Of a stretch of DNA of 64,000 nucleotides, positions 49,536 through 58,377 are shown in pieces. Position numbers and translations under genes: made by a program. The stretch's first letter is position 1, and each line of letters starts with the position of its first letter. Source of the stretch: CBDBCU01 sp965243185 (lineage in GTDB: Bacteria > Chloroflexota > Dehalococcoidia > Lucifugimonadales > UBA3495); assembly GCA_965243185.1 (NCBI GenBank), contig OZ251531.1, forward strand, positions 2,790,001 through 2,854,000, written 5' to 3'. The notes below the pieces were generated by a model that was not told the DNA's origin, ran no database searches, and saw only the letters and a program-made list of their open reading frames with translations.

Positions 49536-50638
49536 CGGTCAACCTCGCCCATATTGATGTCCACGCTACCCAGGGAGACAATCATATCCGCCAGTTTCCA
49601 GCCTACCAGCAAGTGTTCGGTAACCGTCAAGTTAAGCAGGGAAGGGGAGCGGATTTTGCAGCGATAAGGGGCAACGCCGCCATCGCTTACCAGGTAAAAG
49701 CCCAGTTCCCCCTTGGACGCCTCGACCCGCCCGTAGGCTTCGCGCCCGGCTTCCGGCCGCAATACCAGGGGCAAATCCAGGCGCACCGGGCCGGGTTCAA
49801 TTTGCGCGATGCACTGGCGGATGATGCGGAGGCTTTGGTGGACTTCCTGCATCCGCACCCAAAAGCGGTCGTAGTTGTCGCCGTTGACGCCCACCGGCAC
49901 CTCGAATTCCATTCGGTCGTAAGCGTCATAGGGTTCCTGCTTGCGCCAGTCCCAGTTGACGCCGCTGGCCCGCAGCACCGGCCCGCTGACCGAGCAGTTG
50001 ATTGCCACTTCCGCCGGCAAGGGACTGACGCCCCGGGTTCGCATCATCAGGATTTCATTTTCCAGCAAAAGCTGCTCGATTTCGGCAAACTCGACGGCAA
50101 AGTCGGCGAGGAACCGCTCCAGGGCCGGCCAGAACTCCGGCGGGGCGTCGGCAAAAACGCCGCCGGGGCGCATATAGCTGACGGTAATGCGCGCCCCGCA
50201 CAGCATCTCGAAAAGCTCGAGGATCCGCTCCCGGCTGCGGAAACTATACATCAGCGGCGTCCCCAACGCGCCCAACTCCTGCACAAAGAACCCGACGGCA
50301 ATCAAATGGCTGGCGATGCGTTGCAACTCGGCGGTCAAAGTCCGCAGGTATTTGCCCCGGGGCGGCGGTTCCACTTCCAGCAGCTGCTCCACCGCCAGGC
50401 AGTAAGCCTGATTGTTAATCATCGAGGAAGTGTAGTCCAAGCGGTCGGTGAGGGTAACTATCTGGACATAGTTGCGCTCCTCGGCCAGCTTCTCGGTGCC
50501 GCGGTGCAGGTAGCCGAAAACCGGCTCCACCTCGACGATCTCCTCGCCGTCAAAGGTAATCCGCACCCGAAACACCCCGTGGGTGCTCGGGTGCTGCGGC
50601 CCCACATTAACGGTCATCGGTTCAGTACGCAGGGTCAT
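49532..50638 (-). CDS. nuoD: NADH-quinone oxidoreductase subunit D
   Basis: 368 aa. VGPQHPSTHGVFRV, GYLHRGTEKLAEERNYVQ and YTSSMINNQAYCLAVE match the 49-kDa subunit that lines the quinone site. ATG 50638 is chosen over a TTG at 50698 because it gives the family N-terminus and avoids overlap with nuoC. It is separate from nuoC (no CD fusion). Confidence 0.95.
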   Translation of the reverse strand: MTLRTEPMTVNVGPQHPSTHGVFRVRITFDGEEIVEVEPVFGYLHRGTEKLAEERNYVQIVTLTDRLDYTSSMINNQAYCLAVEQLLEVEPPPRGKYLRTLTAELQRIASHLIAVGFFVQELGALGTPLMYSFRSRERILELFEMLCGARITVSYMRPGGVFADAPPEFWPALERFLADFAVEFAEIEQLLLENEILMMRTRGVSPLPAEVAINCSVSGPVLRASGVNWDWRKQEPYDAYDRMEFEVPVGVNGDNYDRFWVRMQEVHQSLRIIRQCIAQIEPGPVRLDLPLVLRPEAGREAYGRVEASKGELGFYLVSDGGVAPYRCKIRSPSLLNLTVTEHLLVGWKLADMIVSLGSVDINMGEVDR

Positions 50639-50663
50639 AACATTCCCGACCGGGCGGCCCGGC

Positions 50664-51107
50664 CTAGAGGAAATCCTTACGCAGGGGGTGGCCGGCAAAG
50701 CCCTCCCACAGCATAATGCGTTTCATATTGGGGTGGCCGACAAAGCGCACGCCCATCAAGTCCCAGATTTCTCGTTCCTGAAAGTCGGCGCCCCGCCAGA
50801 TGGGGTACACCGACGGCGCGGTTAATTCCTCCCGCCCGTACAGCCGGGCTTTCATTATGGCGGTGTGCCGGCGGCGCAGAGAAGTCAGGTGATAGACCAG
50901 GTCAAAATACTCGATGAAGTCCACGGCGCTGACCGAGTTGAGAAACTGGAAGTCGAGAGCCGGGTCGTCCTTGAGCAAGGCGGCGGCGGCGGCCAGATGG
51001 TCGGGATTGACCCACACGGCGGCGGCATCACAGCCGGCTACCGCGTCCGGCAGGGCGGCGGTCAGCTTGGCGGACAATTCCGGCCCGGTCAGTTCCGGCA
51101 ATGCCAT
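50664..51107 (-). CDS. nuoC: NADH-quinone oxidoreductase subunit C
   Basis: 147 aa. The signature ADFQEREIWDLMGVRFVGHP then RIMLWEGFAGHPLRKDF marks the 30-kDa subunit. Its start overlaps the nuoB stop (ATGA). Confidence 0.95.
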   Translation of the reverse strand: MALPELTGPELSAKLTAALPDAVAGCDAAAVWVNPDHLAAAAALLKDDPALDFQFLNSVSAVDFIEYFDLVYHLTSLRRRHTAIMKARLYGREELTAPSVYPIWRGADFQEREIWDLMGVRFVGHPNMKRIMLWEGFAGHPLRKDFL

Positions 51108-51745
51108 CAGGATTGCCCGTTCCCGGTGATTTCCGGCGCGGCCGGCTTGCCGAGGTGCTGGTACTTCTTTATCTTTTCGTGGAGTTCCATAATGCCGTAG
51201 AGCAAGGCGTCGGGACGGGGCGGGCAGCCGGGGACATAGACATCCACCGGGACGATATGGTCAACGCCGGGTACGACGCTGTAAGAGCCATAATAGGGGC
51301 CGCCGCTGGTAGCGCAGACGCCCATAGCGATAACCCACTTGGGGTCGGCCATCTGATCGTAGATGCGCTTGATGGGGGGCGCCATTTTCCAGGTAACGGT
51401 GCCGGCGACAATCATTAAGTCCGCTTGCCGGGGGGAGGCGCGAAAGGCTTCCATTCCGAAGCGGGCAATGTCAAACCGCCCCATCGCCGTGGCCATCATC
51501 TCAAAGGCGCAGCAAGCCAAGCCGAAGGAAACCGGCCACAGGGCTGACTTGCGGCCCCAGTTCACCAAGGCGTCCACGGAAGTAACCAGCAGGTTCTGCT
51601 GCAAGTCCTCCGGAACTTCGATGGACGGGGTTTCCAGAGGAGCGGCGGAGACCGCTATCAAGTCGTTGACCGTATTGCCCTCGGCGCGGTCAAGTTCCCA
51701 AGTGCGGTCTTGCAGCGGCTCCCCGGTTTGCGGCAAATCCGGCAT
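51107..51745 (-). CDS. nuoB: NADH-quinone oxidoreductase subunit B
   Basis: 212 aa. N2 cluster ligands Cys78, Cys79 (GLACCAFE), Cys144 (MGVCATSGG) and Cys174 (VPGCPPRPDA) are all present. An N-terminal extension of about 45 residues is unusual. It passes electrons to quinone with NuoD. Confidence 0.96.
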   Translation of the reverse strand: MPDLPQTGEPLQDRTWELDRAEGNTVNDLIAVSAAPLETPSIEVPEDLQQNLLVTSVDALVNWGRKSALWPVSFGLACCAFEMMATAMGRFDIARFGMEAFRASPRQADLMIVAGTVTWKMAPPIKRIYDQMADPKWVIAMGVCATSGGPYYGSYSVVPGVDHIVPVDVYVPGCPPRPDALLYGIMELHEKIKKYQHLGKPAAPEITGNGQS

Positions 51746-51758
51746 TTCAACCTAATCC

Positions 51759-52145
51759 TTAACTGCCCCATTCCAAATCCCGCTTGCGCCAGGCATAAGC
51801 CCAGCCGACCAGCAGGATGGCAACGAATACCCCCATCTCAATGAGGGCGAACAGCTCCAAGCTGATGAATTTGGTAGCCCAGGGATACAGGAACACCACT
51901 TCCACGTCGAAGATGACGAACAGGATGGCGTAAAGGTAGTAGCGGAAGTTGAACCGGTTCCAGGGGCCGCCGATGGTTTCCACCCCGCACTCGTAAGTCT
52001 CCAGCTTGACCGGCGTCGGGTTCTTGGGGCGGATGCCGACCCGGGAAGCCAGCCAGGACATGGTGAGCATACTGACCGGAACGGCAATGGCGACTACCGC
52101 CAGAATGGCGACCAGCCCATACTGCCGAAAGTAATCCTCAAGCAT
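51759..52145 (-). CDS. nuoA: NADH-quinone oxidoreductase subunit A
   Basis: 128 aa, three transmembrane helices, with YECGVETIGGPWNRFNFRYY and FVIFDVEVVFLYPWA, the conserved switch loop and second helix. It is the first gene of the operon, 40 or so bases after an extended -10 promoter. Confidence 0.96.
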   Translation of the reverse strand: MLEDYFRQYGLVAILAVVAIAVPVSMLTMSWLASRVGIRPKNPTPVKLETYECGVETIGGPWNRFNFRYYLYAILFVIFDVEVVFLYPWATKFISLELFALIEMGVFVAILLVGWAYAWRKRDLEWGS

Positions 52146-52183
52146 ACTTTTTTGCTGAACCTCGCTGGCGGTTGTGCCGGGTG

Positions 52184-52192
52184 ATTATAACA
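52184..52192 (-). promoter_or_regulatory. Extended -10 promoter of the nuo operon
   Basis: On the minus strand TGTTATAAT, an exact extended -10, lies 39 bases before the nuoA start. No good -35 is seen, as is common for extended -10 promoters. Confidence 0.65.
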
Positions 52193-52331
52193 CAAGGCAA
52201 TGGGAGCGGATTAGAGAAAGGCGGCATAATTCAGAGATTGGGTCGGGCAGTGGCTAACCGGGGCAAGTGCCGTTAGAATGAACGCCTAGAATAGACGCCG
52301 CAGCATTACTGCAAAGGTCAGGGAAACAGGA

Positions 52332-53201
52332 ATGAAACCGGCCAGCCGGTACATTGCCGCCAACGGCATCAGACACCACTACCTGGAATGGGGCGACCCG
52401 GCCAACCCGCCGCTGCTGATGCTCCACGCTACCGGCTTGTGCGCTGCTCCCTGGCAGCCCATCGCGCAAGAGTTGGCCCGGGATTACCGGGTGCTGGCAT
52501 TCGACCAGCGAGGGCATGGGGATACCCAACCCTCCGACCGGGGCTACAGTTTCGAGTTGGTGGGGCAAGATTTGGCGGAAATCATCAAGGCAATGGGGCT
52601 GTCCGGGTTAAGGGTATTGGGCCATTCCTCCGGGGGCTTGGCGACTATTATTGCGGCCGCCCTATTGCCGGGTTGCATTGAGCGGGCGGTGCTGGTCGAA
52701 ACCCGGGTTGGGGAAAGCCCGGCTAATGCGCCGCCGGGGGAATTGAAGCAGCGGGCGCAGCGTACCCGGTTGAAACGGGCAATCTGGGAAAGCCGGGAAG
52801 CGATGGCCGCCGCCTACCGTCCCCGGGCCGCCTTTAAGGATTGGCAGGAAAGGGCTTTCAATGCCTTTATCGAGGGCGGCGTCCGGTTGCTGCCCGATGG
52901 TCGTGCCGAACTGAAATGCCCGCCGGAAGTGGAAGCGGTATTTTACGAACAGCGGGATGAACTACCGGTATCCCGCTACCTACAGGGATTGACCGGGGAT
53001 TTTCTGCTGCTGTTGGGCAACTACCCCGGCGCGCAGACTTTGCCGGATACCGGCGTCCGCCGCTTTCAGGAACTGGTAGCCGGGGCGCGGGTTAAGCCGA
53101 TGGGTATCGGCAGCCACTTCCTGCCGCTGGAACATCCGGCGGCGGTTTTGCAGGAAATCCGCGCTTTTTTCAACCACGATAAAGGGGCTGCTGATGACTG
53201 A
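52332..53201 (+). CDS. Alpha/beta hydrolase
   Basis: 289 aa. HGxx-like LMLHATGLCAAPW, DQRGHGDTQPSD, nucleophile elbow GHSSGGLAT near residue 96-104, and catalytic His candidate in GIGSHFLPLEHP. It resembles C-C hydrolases and haloperoxidase-like enzymes; substrate unknown. GGGAAACAGGA precedes ATG 52332. It overlaps the next gene by 8 bases, so a coupled hydrolase-CoA transferase pair is likely. Confidence 0.88.
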   Translation: MKPASRYIAANGIRHHYLEWGDPANPPLLMLHATGLCAAPWQPIAQELARDYRVLAFDQRGHGDTQPSDRGYSFELVGQDLAEIIKAMGLSGLRVLGHSSGGLATIIAAALLPGCIERAVLVETRVGESPANAPPGELKQRAQRTRLKRAIWESREAMAAAYRPRAAFKDWQERAFNAFIEGGVRLLPDGRAELKCPPEVEAVFYEQRDELPVSRYLQGLTGDFLLLLGNYPGAQTLPDTGVRRFQELVAGARVKPMGIGSHFLPLEHPAAVLQEIRAFFNHDKGAADD

Positions 53202-54447
53202 AAATAGCAATGCTAACGCCGCCGGGCAATTCGGCCCGTTGGCCGGCTTAAAGGTTCTGGATTTGTCCATTATCGTAGCCGGCGGCACCGCCAGCAGCTT
53301 GTTAGCCGACTTTGGCGCGGAAGTGGTCAAGGTGGAACGGCCCGGCGGGGGCGATCCGCTGCGGAATTGGGGTCCTTTCGTCAACGGCGTATCCCTGTGG
53401 TGGAAAGTTCATTCCCGCAACAAGCAGTCGATTACCCTCGACTTGGGACGCGTCGAGGGGCAGGAAATGCTGAAAGCTCTGGCCGGGCAAGCCGACTTGC
53501 TGATTGAGGGGTTTCGTCCCGGCACTTTGGAGCGGTGGCAGTTGGGGCCGGAGGATTTGCGCCGGGTTAATCCGGGACTGGTCATCCTGCGCTATTCCGG
53601 TTTCGGGCAAACCGGGCCGTATAAAGACCGGCCCGGCTTTGGCACTATCGCCGAGTGTATGAGCGGTTATATCGGAATGACCGGCTTTTCCAACACGCCG
53701 CCGGTTTTGCCGCCGATTCCTTTGGCGGATGAAATTGCCGGCGTTTTCGGAGCTTTGGCCGGGATGATGGCTTTGTATCATCGGGATACCGCCGCATCCG
53801 GGGAAAGGGTTGGCGGCGAACTCCGGTCGGGTCAGGTTATCGATGTCAGCCTCTTTGAGCCGTTGTTTCGGCTTTGCATCCCGCATATTCCGATGTATGA
53901 CCTGCTGGGCATTGTCCGGGAGCGGGTGGGCAACGATTTTCCCGATGCCGCGCCGCGCAGTTTGTACCGCACCGGGGATGACCAGTGGCTGGGTTTGTCA
54001 GCTACTTCCCAAAGCACTTGGGAACGGCTGGTACAAGCTATGGAGCTGCCGGAACTGCTGGAGGATGAACGGTTTAAGGACAACGCCGCCCGGCTGGAAA
54101 ACAAGGATGCTCTGAACGAAATCCTCCAGTATTGGCTGGGGCAGCGTTCCTTGACTAAACTGCTGGAGCAACTGGTGCCGGCCGGCGGCGTGGTCGGCCC
54201 GGTTTATAACAGCGCGCAGATTGTGCAAGACCCCCACTATCAAGCCCGGGAGGATGTGCTGACGGTGGAGGATTCGGAATTGGGCAAAACGCTGATGCCG
54301 GGCATTATCCCCAAGTTCAGCCAGACCCCCGGCGCCGTCCGGTATGCCGGCCCCCGGCTGGGTGAACATAACCGGCAAGTATATGGTTCCTGGCTGGGCT
54401 ACGACGGGGAAACTCTGCGGGAACTGGCGGCTAAGGGAATTATCTGA
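53194..54447 (+). CDS. CaiB/BaiF family (class III) CoA transferase
   Basis: 417 aa. LAGLKVLDLSIIVAGG, LLADFGAEVVKVERPGGGDPLR, NKQSITLDLGR, LIEGFRPGTLERW and RYSGFGQTGPYKDRPGF are family hallmarks; the catalytic Asp is expected in IPLADEIAG. It moves CoA between carboxylic acids. Substrate unknown; the hydrolase overlapping its start suggests a catabolic pair. Confidence 0.93.
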   Translation: MTENSNANAAGQFGPLAGLKVLDLSIIVAGGTASSLLADFGAEVVKVERPGGGDPLRNWGPFVNGVSLWWKVHSRNKQSITLDLGRVEGQEMLKALAGQADLLIEGFRPGTLERWQLGPEDLRRVNPGLVILRYSGFGQTGPYKDRPGFGTIAECMSGYIGMTGFSNTPPVLPPIPLADEIAGVFGALAGMMALYHRDTAASGERVGGELRSGQVIDVSLFEPLFRLCIPHIPMYDLLGIVRERVGNDFPDAAPRSLYRTGDDQWLGLSATSQSTWERLVQAMELPELLEDERFKDNAARLENKDALNEILQYWLGQRSLTKLLEQLVPAGGVVGPVYNSAQIVQDPHYQAREDVLTVEDSELGKTLMPGIIPKFSQTPGAVRYAGPRLGEHNRQVYGSWLGYDGETLRELAAKGII

Positions 54448-54490
54448 TGCCGGATTAGCCCAGCCTATTCTCGCCGTATAAGGATACGCT

Positions 54491-55108
54491 TTGACTGAAC
54501 CCAAACTGCTTATTGCCACCCATAACCCCGGCAAGGTGCGGGAATACCGGGAGTTGCTGCGGGATATTGACTTGCCGTTGGTATCCCTTTCCGATGTGGG
54601 CATTACTCAAGAGGTCGAGGAAACCGGGCTTACCTTTGCGGAAAACGCCTGGCTGAAAGCCCGGACTTATGCCGCCGCGTCCGGGCTGCTTACCTTGTCT
54701 GACGACTCCGGGTTGGAAGTGGACGCCTTGGGCGGCGCGCCGGGGATACACTCGGCCCGCTACGGCGGCGACGCCTGCGCTACTGATGAGGAGCGAGTGA
54801 ATCTGCTGCTGGCAAACCTGCAAGGGGTGACGTGGGAGCGGCGCACCGCCCGCTTTCGCTGCTTTATTGCGCTGCATCATCCGCAAGGGGCGGCGGCTTC
54901 GGTAGTAGGGGCCGTGGCCGGGATGATACAATATGCCCCACAGGGCGCTGACGGCTTTGGCTATGACCCGGTTTTCTATATGCCATCCTTGGGGCGGACG
55001 ATGGCCCAACTGTCCTTGGCGGAAAAGAACCGGATCAGCCACCGGGCTGATGCCGCCGGCCGGGTGGAGCCGGCATTGCGGCGGCTGGTTTCATCTTTTA
55101 CTTCCTGA
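54491..55108 (+). CDS. rdgB: XTP/dITP diphosphatase (RdgB/HAM1)
   Basis: 205 aa. IATHNPGKVREYRELL, SDDSGLEVDALGGAPGIHSA and FGYDPVFYMP...AEKNRISHRA are the HAM1 signatures. It removes non-canonical purine triphosphates. TTG 54491 is the start because it gives the family N-terminus TEPKLLIATHN. moaA follows 19 bases later. Confidence 0.95.
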   Translation: MTEPKLLIATHNPGKVREYRELLRDIDLPLVSLSDVGITQEVEETGLTFAENAWLKARTYAAASGLLTLSDDSGLEVDALGGAPGIHSARYGGDACATDEERVNLLLANLQGVTWERRTARFRCFIALHHPQGAAASVVGAVAGMIQYAPQGADGFGYDPVFYMPSLGRTMAQLSLAEKNRISHRADAAGRVEPALRRLVSSFTS

Positions 55109-55127
55109 CTATCTGACGGATACGGCA

Positions 55128-56147
55128 ATGGCAGGAATTACCGACAGCTTTAACCGTCCCTTGCGGGACTTGCGGATTTCCGTTACTGACCGGTGCAACT
55201 TTCGCTGCGCCTACTGTATGCCGGCCGAGATTTTCGGCGAAAGCTATCAGTTTCTGCCCAAAGGGGAAATCCTGACCTTTGAGGAAATTACTCGGCTGTC
55301 CCGCTTGTTTGTTGGTTTGGGCGTCAACAAACTGCGGATAACCGGCGGGGAGCCGCTGCTGCGTACCAACTTGCACCGTCTTATCGCGATGCTGGCTGCC
55401 ATTGACTCCGACTTGGATTTGACGCTGACCACCAACGCCTATTTGTTGCCGCAGCAGGCGCAGCAGCTGAAAGACGCCGGCCTGCAACGGATAACCGTCA
55501 GTCTGGATACCCTGGACGATGCTATTTTCCGGGAGATGAATGGCCGGGGCGTTCCGGTGCAGCGGGTTTTGGAGGGCATTACGGCGGCGGCGGCCGTGGG
55601 CTTGTCGCCCATCAAAATTAACGCCGTAGTGCAGAAAGGGGTCAATGACCATACCATTGTTGACTTGGCCCGCCATTTCCAATGCAGCGGCCATATTGTG
55701 CGGTTCATTGAGTATATGGATGTGGGCAACCGCAACGGCTGGAAGTGGGATGAAGTGACGCCGGCCGCCGAAATCATCCGCCGCATCGACGCCGAGCTGC
55801 CGCTGGAGCCGCTGGAAAGCAACTATCGAGGGGAAGTAGCTAACCGCTACCGCTACCGGGACGGGACGGGCGAAATCGGTGTCATTGCTTCGGTAACCCA
55901 ACCTTTCTGCGGCGACTGCACCCGCGCCCGCCTGTCCACCGACGGGAAACTTTACACCTGCCTTTTTGCCGCTGATGGCTTGGACTTGCGGGGGCCGATG
56001 CGGAACGGGGCTACCGATGGGGAACTGGTTGACCGCATTAAAGGCATTTGGTGCCGCCGCAGCGACCGCTACTCCGAGGAACGGACGGAACTGGCCCCTT
56101 TGCAGAACGACCGTCCCAAAGTGGAAATGTATCAGATTGGCGGCTGA
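55128..56147 (+). CDS. moaA: GTP 3',8-cyclase MoaA
   Basis: 339 aa radical SAM enzyme, first step of molybdopterin synthesis. N-terminal cluster Cys23, Cys27, Cys30 (DRCNFRCAYCMP); RITGGEPLLR; C-terminal cluster CGDCTRARLSTDGKLYTC; and the C-terminal Gly-Gly needed for activity (QIGG). The ATG 55128 matches the family start. It heads a moa group with moaC 635 bases on. Confidence 0.96.
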   Translation: MAGITDSFNRPLRDLRISVTDRCNFRCAYCMPAEIFGESYQFLPKGEILTFEEITRLSRLFVGLGVNKLRITGGEPLLRTNLHRLIAMLAAIDSDLDLTLTTNAYLLPQQAQQLKDAGLQRITVSLDTLDDAIFREMNGRGVPVQRVLEGITAAAAVGLSPIKINAVVQKGVNDHTIVDLARHFQCSGHIVRFIEYMDVGNRNGWKWDEVTPAAEIIRRIDAELPLEPLESNYRGEVANRYRYRDGTGEIGVIASVTQPFCGDCTRARLSTDGKLYTCLFAADGLDLRGPMRNGATDGELVDRIKGIWCRRSDRYSEERTELAPLQNDRPKVEMYQIGG

Positions 56148-56193
56148 TTTAACCCGGACTCCCCAGTAAAGCGGCCATCGGAGGTTTGGAACT

Positions 56194-56721
56194 ATGCTGA
56201 ATCGCGACCGGGCATTGCAGGCATTGCAGGAGGAAGTGGACGAACTGCGCCGGCGGATCCGGCTGCTGGAGCAGGGCGGGCAACTGTCAGCGGCGCCGCC
56301 AGGGACTCCGGCGGAACCGGCGGCGGCAATGGCTCCGGTAGAACCGACCGCGGCCGTTGCGGAAAGCAGCATCGGGGATTATGTCGCCGCGCGTCGGGGC
56401 AACCGGTTTAAGTCCTATCACTACCGGGGCTGCTACCACACCCGGCGGTTCCTGAAGGTAGCCGGCGGTTTCCGTTCCTACCCCACCCGGGAAGCGGCGG
56501 CAGCGGCCGGTTATAAACCCTGCCAACGGTGCGCGGAGACCGCTCCCGGCCCCGTCGGCTATATCGCCAGCAACAAGACCAAGGGCGCCAAGACCTATCA
56601 CCTCCGCTCCTGCCGTTACGCTCCCCGCATTATGGCTTCCGGGACTGACTTTCTCGAGTTTGCAGACCGGTCGGCAGCGGAGGAAGCCGGTTACCGGATT
56701 TGTGAGAGGTGTATCATCTAG
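56194..56721 (+). CDS. Coiled-coil protein with two Ada-like zinc modules
   Basis: 175 aa. Residues 5-27 form a short coiled coil (LQALQEEVDELRRRIRLLEQ), followed by a Pro/Ala linker. Two tandem modules of about 50 residues follow: Tyr-HYRGCYH ... GYKPCQRC and TYHLRSCRYA ... GYRICERC. Each has the Cys-x(n)-CxxC spacing of the metal-binding domain of Ada and of some nuclease-associated C4 modules. No catalytic domain is present. It lies between moaA and moaC on the same strand. GGAGG precedes ATG 56194. Function unknown; DNA or metal binding is inference. Confidence 0.8.
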   Translation: MLNRDRALQALQEEVDELRRRIRLLEQGGQLSAAPPGTPAEPAAAMAPVEPTAAVAESSIGDYVAARRGNRFKSYHYRGCYHTRRFLKVAGGFRSYPTREAAAAAGYKPCQRCAETAPGPVGYIASNKTKGAKTYHLRSCRYAPRIMASGTDFLEFADRSAAEEAGYRICERCII

Positions 56722-56782
56722 CCATGGGTTGCGCTGCCCGCTAAACCCGGAAAAGTCCGCTTGATTGCCGGAGTCAGTTGCT

Positions 56783-57307
56783 ATGACTAACTTTGATGCC
56801 CCTGTTGACGCCGCCGCCGGCCCGCCGGCCGGGCAATCCCTGACCCACCTCGACGAACAGGGCCGCGCCCGAATGGTCGATGTGGGCGAGAAGCCGGTTA
56901 CTGACCGGGAAGCGGTAGCTAAAGGCTCGGTGCTGATGGAGCGGGATACCCTTAACCTGATTCAAGCCGGCTTGGTCAAAAAGGGCGATGTGCTGACCAT
57001 TGCCCAACTGGCCGGTATTATGGGAGCCAAGCGCACCGCCGAACTGATACCGCTGTGCCATCCCCTGCCGCTTAACAAGGTGGATGTGGAGTTGGAACTC
57101 GACGCTGCCCAAAGCCGGGTGAACATAACGGCTACCGCCAGTACTTCGGGCAAAACCGGGGTAGAAATGGAAGCACTGACCGCCGTAACGGTCGCCGCCC
57201 TGTCGGTGTACGATATGTGCAAAGCCGTTGACCGGGGAATGCGGATTAGCGAAGTGCGCCTCGTCCGCAAGCAGGGCGGGCAAAGCGGCGATATTACTTT
57301 GGAGTAG
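56783..57307 (+). CDS. moaC: Cyclic pyranopterin monophosphate synthase MoaC
   Basis: 174 aa. ARMVDVGEKPVTDREAVA, LIPLCHPLPLNKV and YDMCKAVDRGMRI are defining motifs, including the active-site His and Lys. It converts the MoaA product to cPMP. N-terminal 18 residues are an Ala/Pro-rich extension. Confidence 0.96.
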   Translation: MTNFDAPVDAAAGPPAGQSLTHLDEQGRARMVDVGEKPVTDREAVAKGSVLMERDTLNLIQAGLVKKGDVLTIAQLAGIMGAKRTAELIPLCHPLPLNKVDVELELDAAQSRVNITATASTSGKTGVEMEALTAVTVAALSVYDMCKAVDRGMRISEVRLVRKQGGQSGDITLE

Positions 57308-57337
57308 TCGGGGAATGACCGGGCTAACTCTCGTTTG

Positions 57338-57724
57338 CTACTGGCCTCGCCGCCGTATCTCCGCCGCCAGCAGTTCAATCGCTGTCGCCGCATAAACAAT
57401 GTACTCGGCGGCGCTCAACTCCGGTTCCACAAATTCCTCCACCTGCTCCGTTTCGGTAAGACCCGCGACTCCGGCTATTGCCCGCAAATCCAGTTGGCAA
57501 ATGCGGCCCTCCGGCGTTACCACCAGGCAGCCCAAATCCCGGGCCGGCGTCAAAGTCGGCTCAATCTCTATGGCCTGCACCGATACCATCCCAAAGAAAG
57601 CGGGAAAGGGGCGTAGTTGGGCGGCTAATTCGGCCAGCGTTTGGCTCAGGGCCGCCGCCGTTTCGTTCAGGGCGGTTTGGGCGGCCGCCGCCAGTTGGTC
57701 GGCGGTTCTGTTTTGCTCGGTCAT
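57338..57724 (-). CDS. Unknown small protein
   Basis: 128 aa from ATG 57724 (an ATG at 57754 is also in frame). The N-terminal 45 residues are Ala/Leu-rich and helical; the middle (VQAIEIEPTLTPARDLGCLV) looks like strands; the C-terminus is helical. Convergent with moaC, 30 bases apart. No family recognised. Confidence 0.55.
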   Translation of the reverse strand: MTEQNRTADQLAAAAQTALNETAAALSQTLAELAAQLRPFPAFFGMVSVQAIEIEPTLTPARDLGCLVVTPEGRICQLDLRAIAGVAGLTETEQVEEFVEPELSAAEYIVYAATAIELLAAEIRRRGQ

Positions 57725-57806
57725 GGCAATATCATAATGGCCGGGTGAGGGCAAGGCGAAGGCGGCCCGGAATCACTGCCCGGTCAATTTTCCAGTCCCC
57801 GGCACA

Positions 57807-57836
57807 TTGACAGCTATACGCCGGCAGGTTTATTAT
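57807..57836 (+). promoter_or_regulatory. Promoter of the tRNA gene
   Basis: TTGACA at 57807-57812 and TATTAT at 57831-57836 with an 18-base spacer, about 47 bases before the tRNA. Confidence 0.7.
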
Positions 57837-57883
57837 AGATACTCCGGGAGAGGGCAAGGCGGCTGGCCGGCATCTCCCCCGGT

Positions 57884-57958
57884 GGCGACGTAGCTCAGCG
57901 GCAGAGCGGGCGCTTCATAAGCGCTAGGTCGTTGGTTCGAATCCATCCGTCGCCACCA
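57884..57958 (+). tRNA. tRNA with CAT anticodon (Met, or Ile2)
   Basis: A full cloverleaf: acceptor GGCGACG pairs with CGTCGCC; D arm GCTC...GAGC; anticodon stem GGCGC/GCGCT with loop TTCATAA (CAT at 57916-57918); T arm GTTGG TTCGAAT CCATC. The discriminator A and CCA are encoded. The first pair G-C argues against initiator Met. Elongator Met and Ile2 (lysidine-modified) cannot be told apart here without identity-element comparison. Confidence 0.93.
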
Positions 57959-58013
57959 TTCCCTAACCCTTTCCTCTGCTGCTATTCCCCCATCCTTCCC
58001 GGCAGGGGCGGTA

Positions 58014-58352
58014 ATGTCCTCTTTCCGCATTCCCGGCTTAACGGCGGAACAAGCCAGCCGTATCTGTATGGCAGAGTGCCGGGCCGGTTGTTGCCGCGGC
58101 CCGTTGATACTGGAGTTGGCGGCGGCGGAAGTGGCGGATTTTCAGCAAAGGGGGGGTGCCGCCGGCATCTCCGTAAGCATTGCCCGCCGGCCGGATGGCA
58201 GCGGTTGGCTCCGTTTTGCTGACCATCCCGGGGAACGCTGCCCGATGCTGGACCGGGATACCTTTGCCTGCCGGATTTATGCGAACCGCCCCGGCCGCTG
58301 CCGCCGTTTCCCCCAAAACAAAACCCCCGGCTGCGCTATCTCCGGGGGCTAA
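58014..58352 (+). CDS. YkgJ-like cysteine cluster protein
   Basis: 112 aa. Cys pattern CMAECRAGCCRGP, then CPML...TFACRIYANRPGRCRRFP, matching the CxxxCxxCC...RPxxCRxFP of the YkgJ/UPF0153 family, thought to bind a metal or Fe-S cluster. GCAGGGGCGG precedes ATG 58014. It begins soon after the tRNA and may share its transcript. Confidence 0.85.
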   Translation: MSSFRIPGLTAEQASRICMAECRAGCCRGPLILELAAAEVADFQQRGGAAGISVSIARRPDGSGWLRFADHPGERCPMLDRDTFACRIYANRPGRCRRFPQNKTPGCAISGG

Positions 58353-58377
58353 ATCCAAGGAAAAGCCGGGGCAATGA

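Noticed and set aside
55109..55127. Molybdenum-cofactor riboswitch upstream of moaA
   Set aside because: Only 19 bases separate rdgB and moaA, leaving no room for an aptamer.
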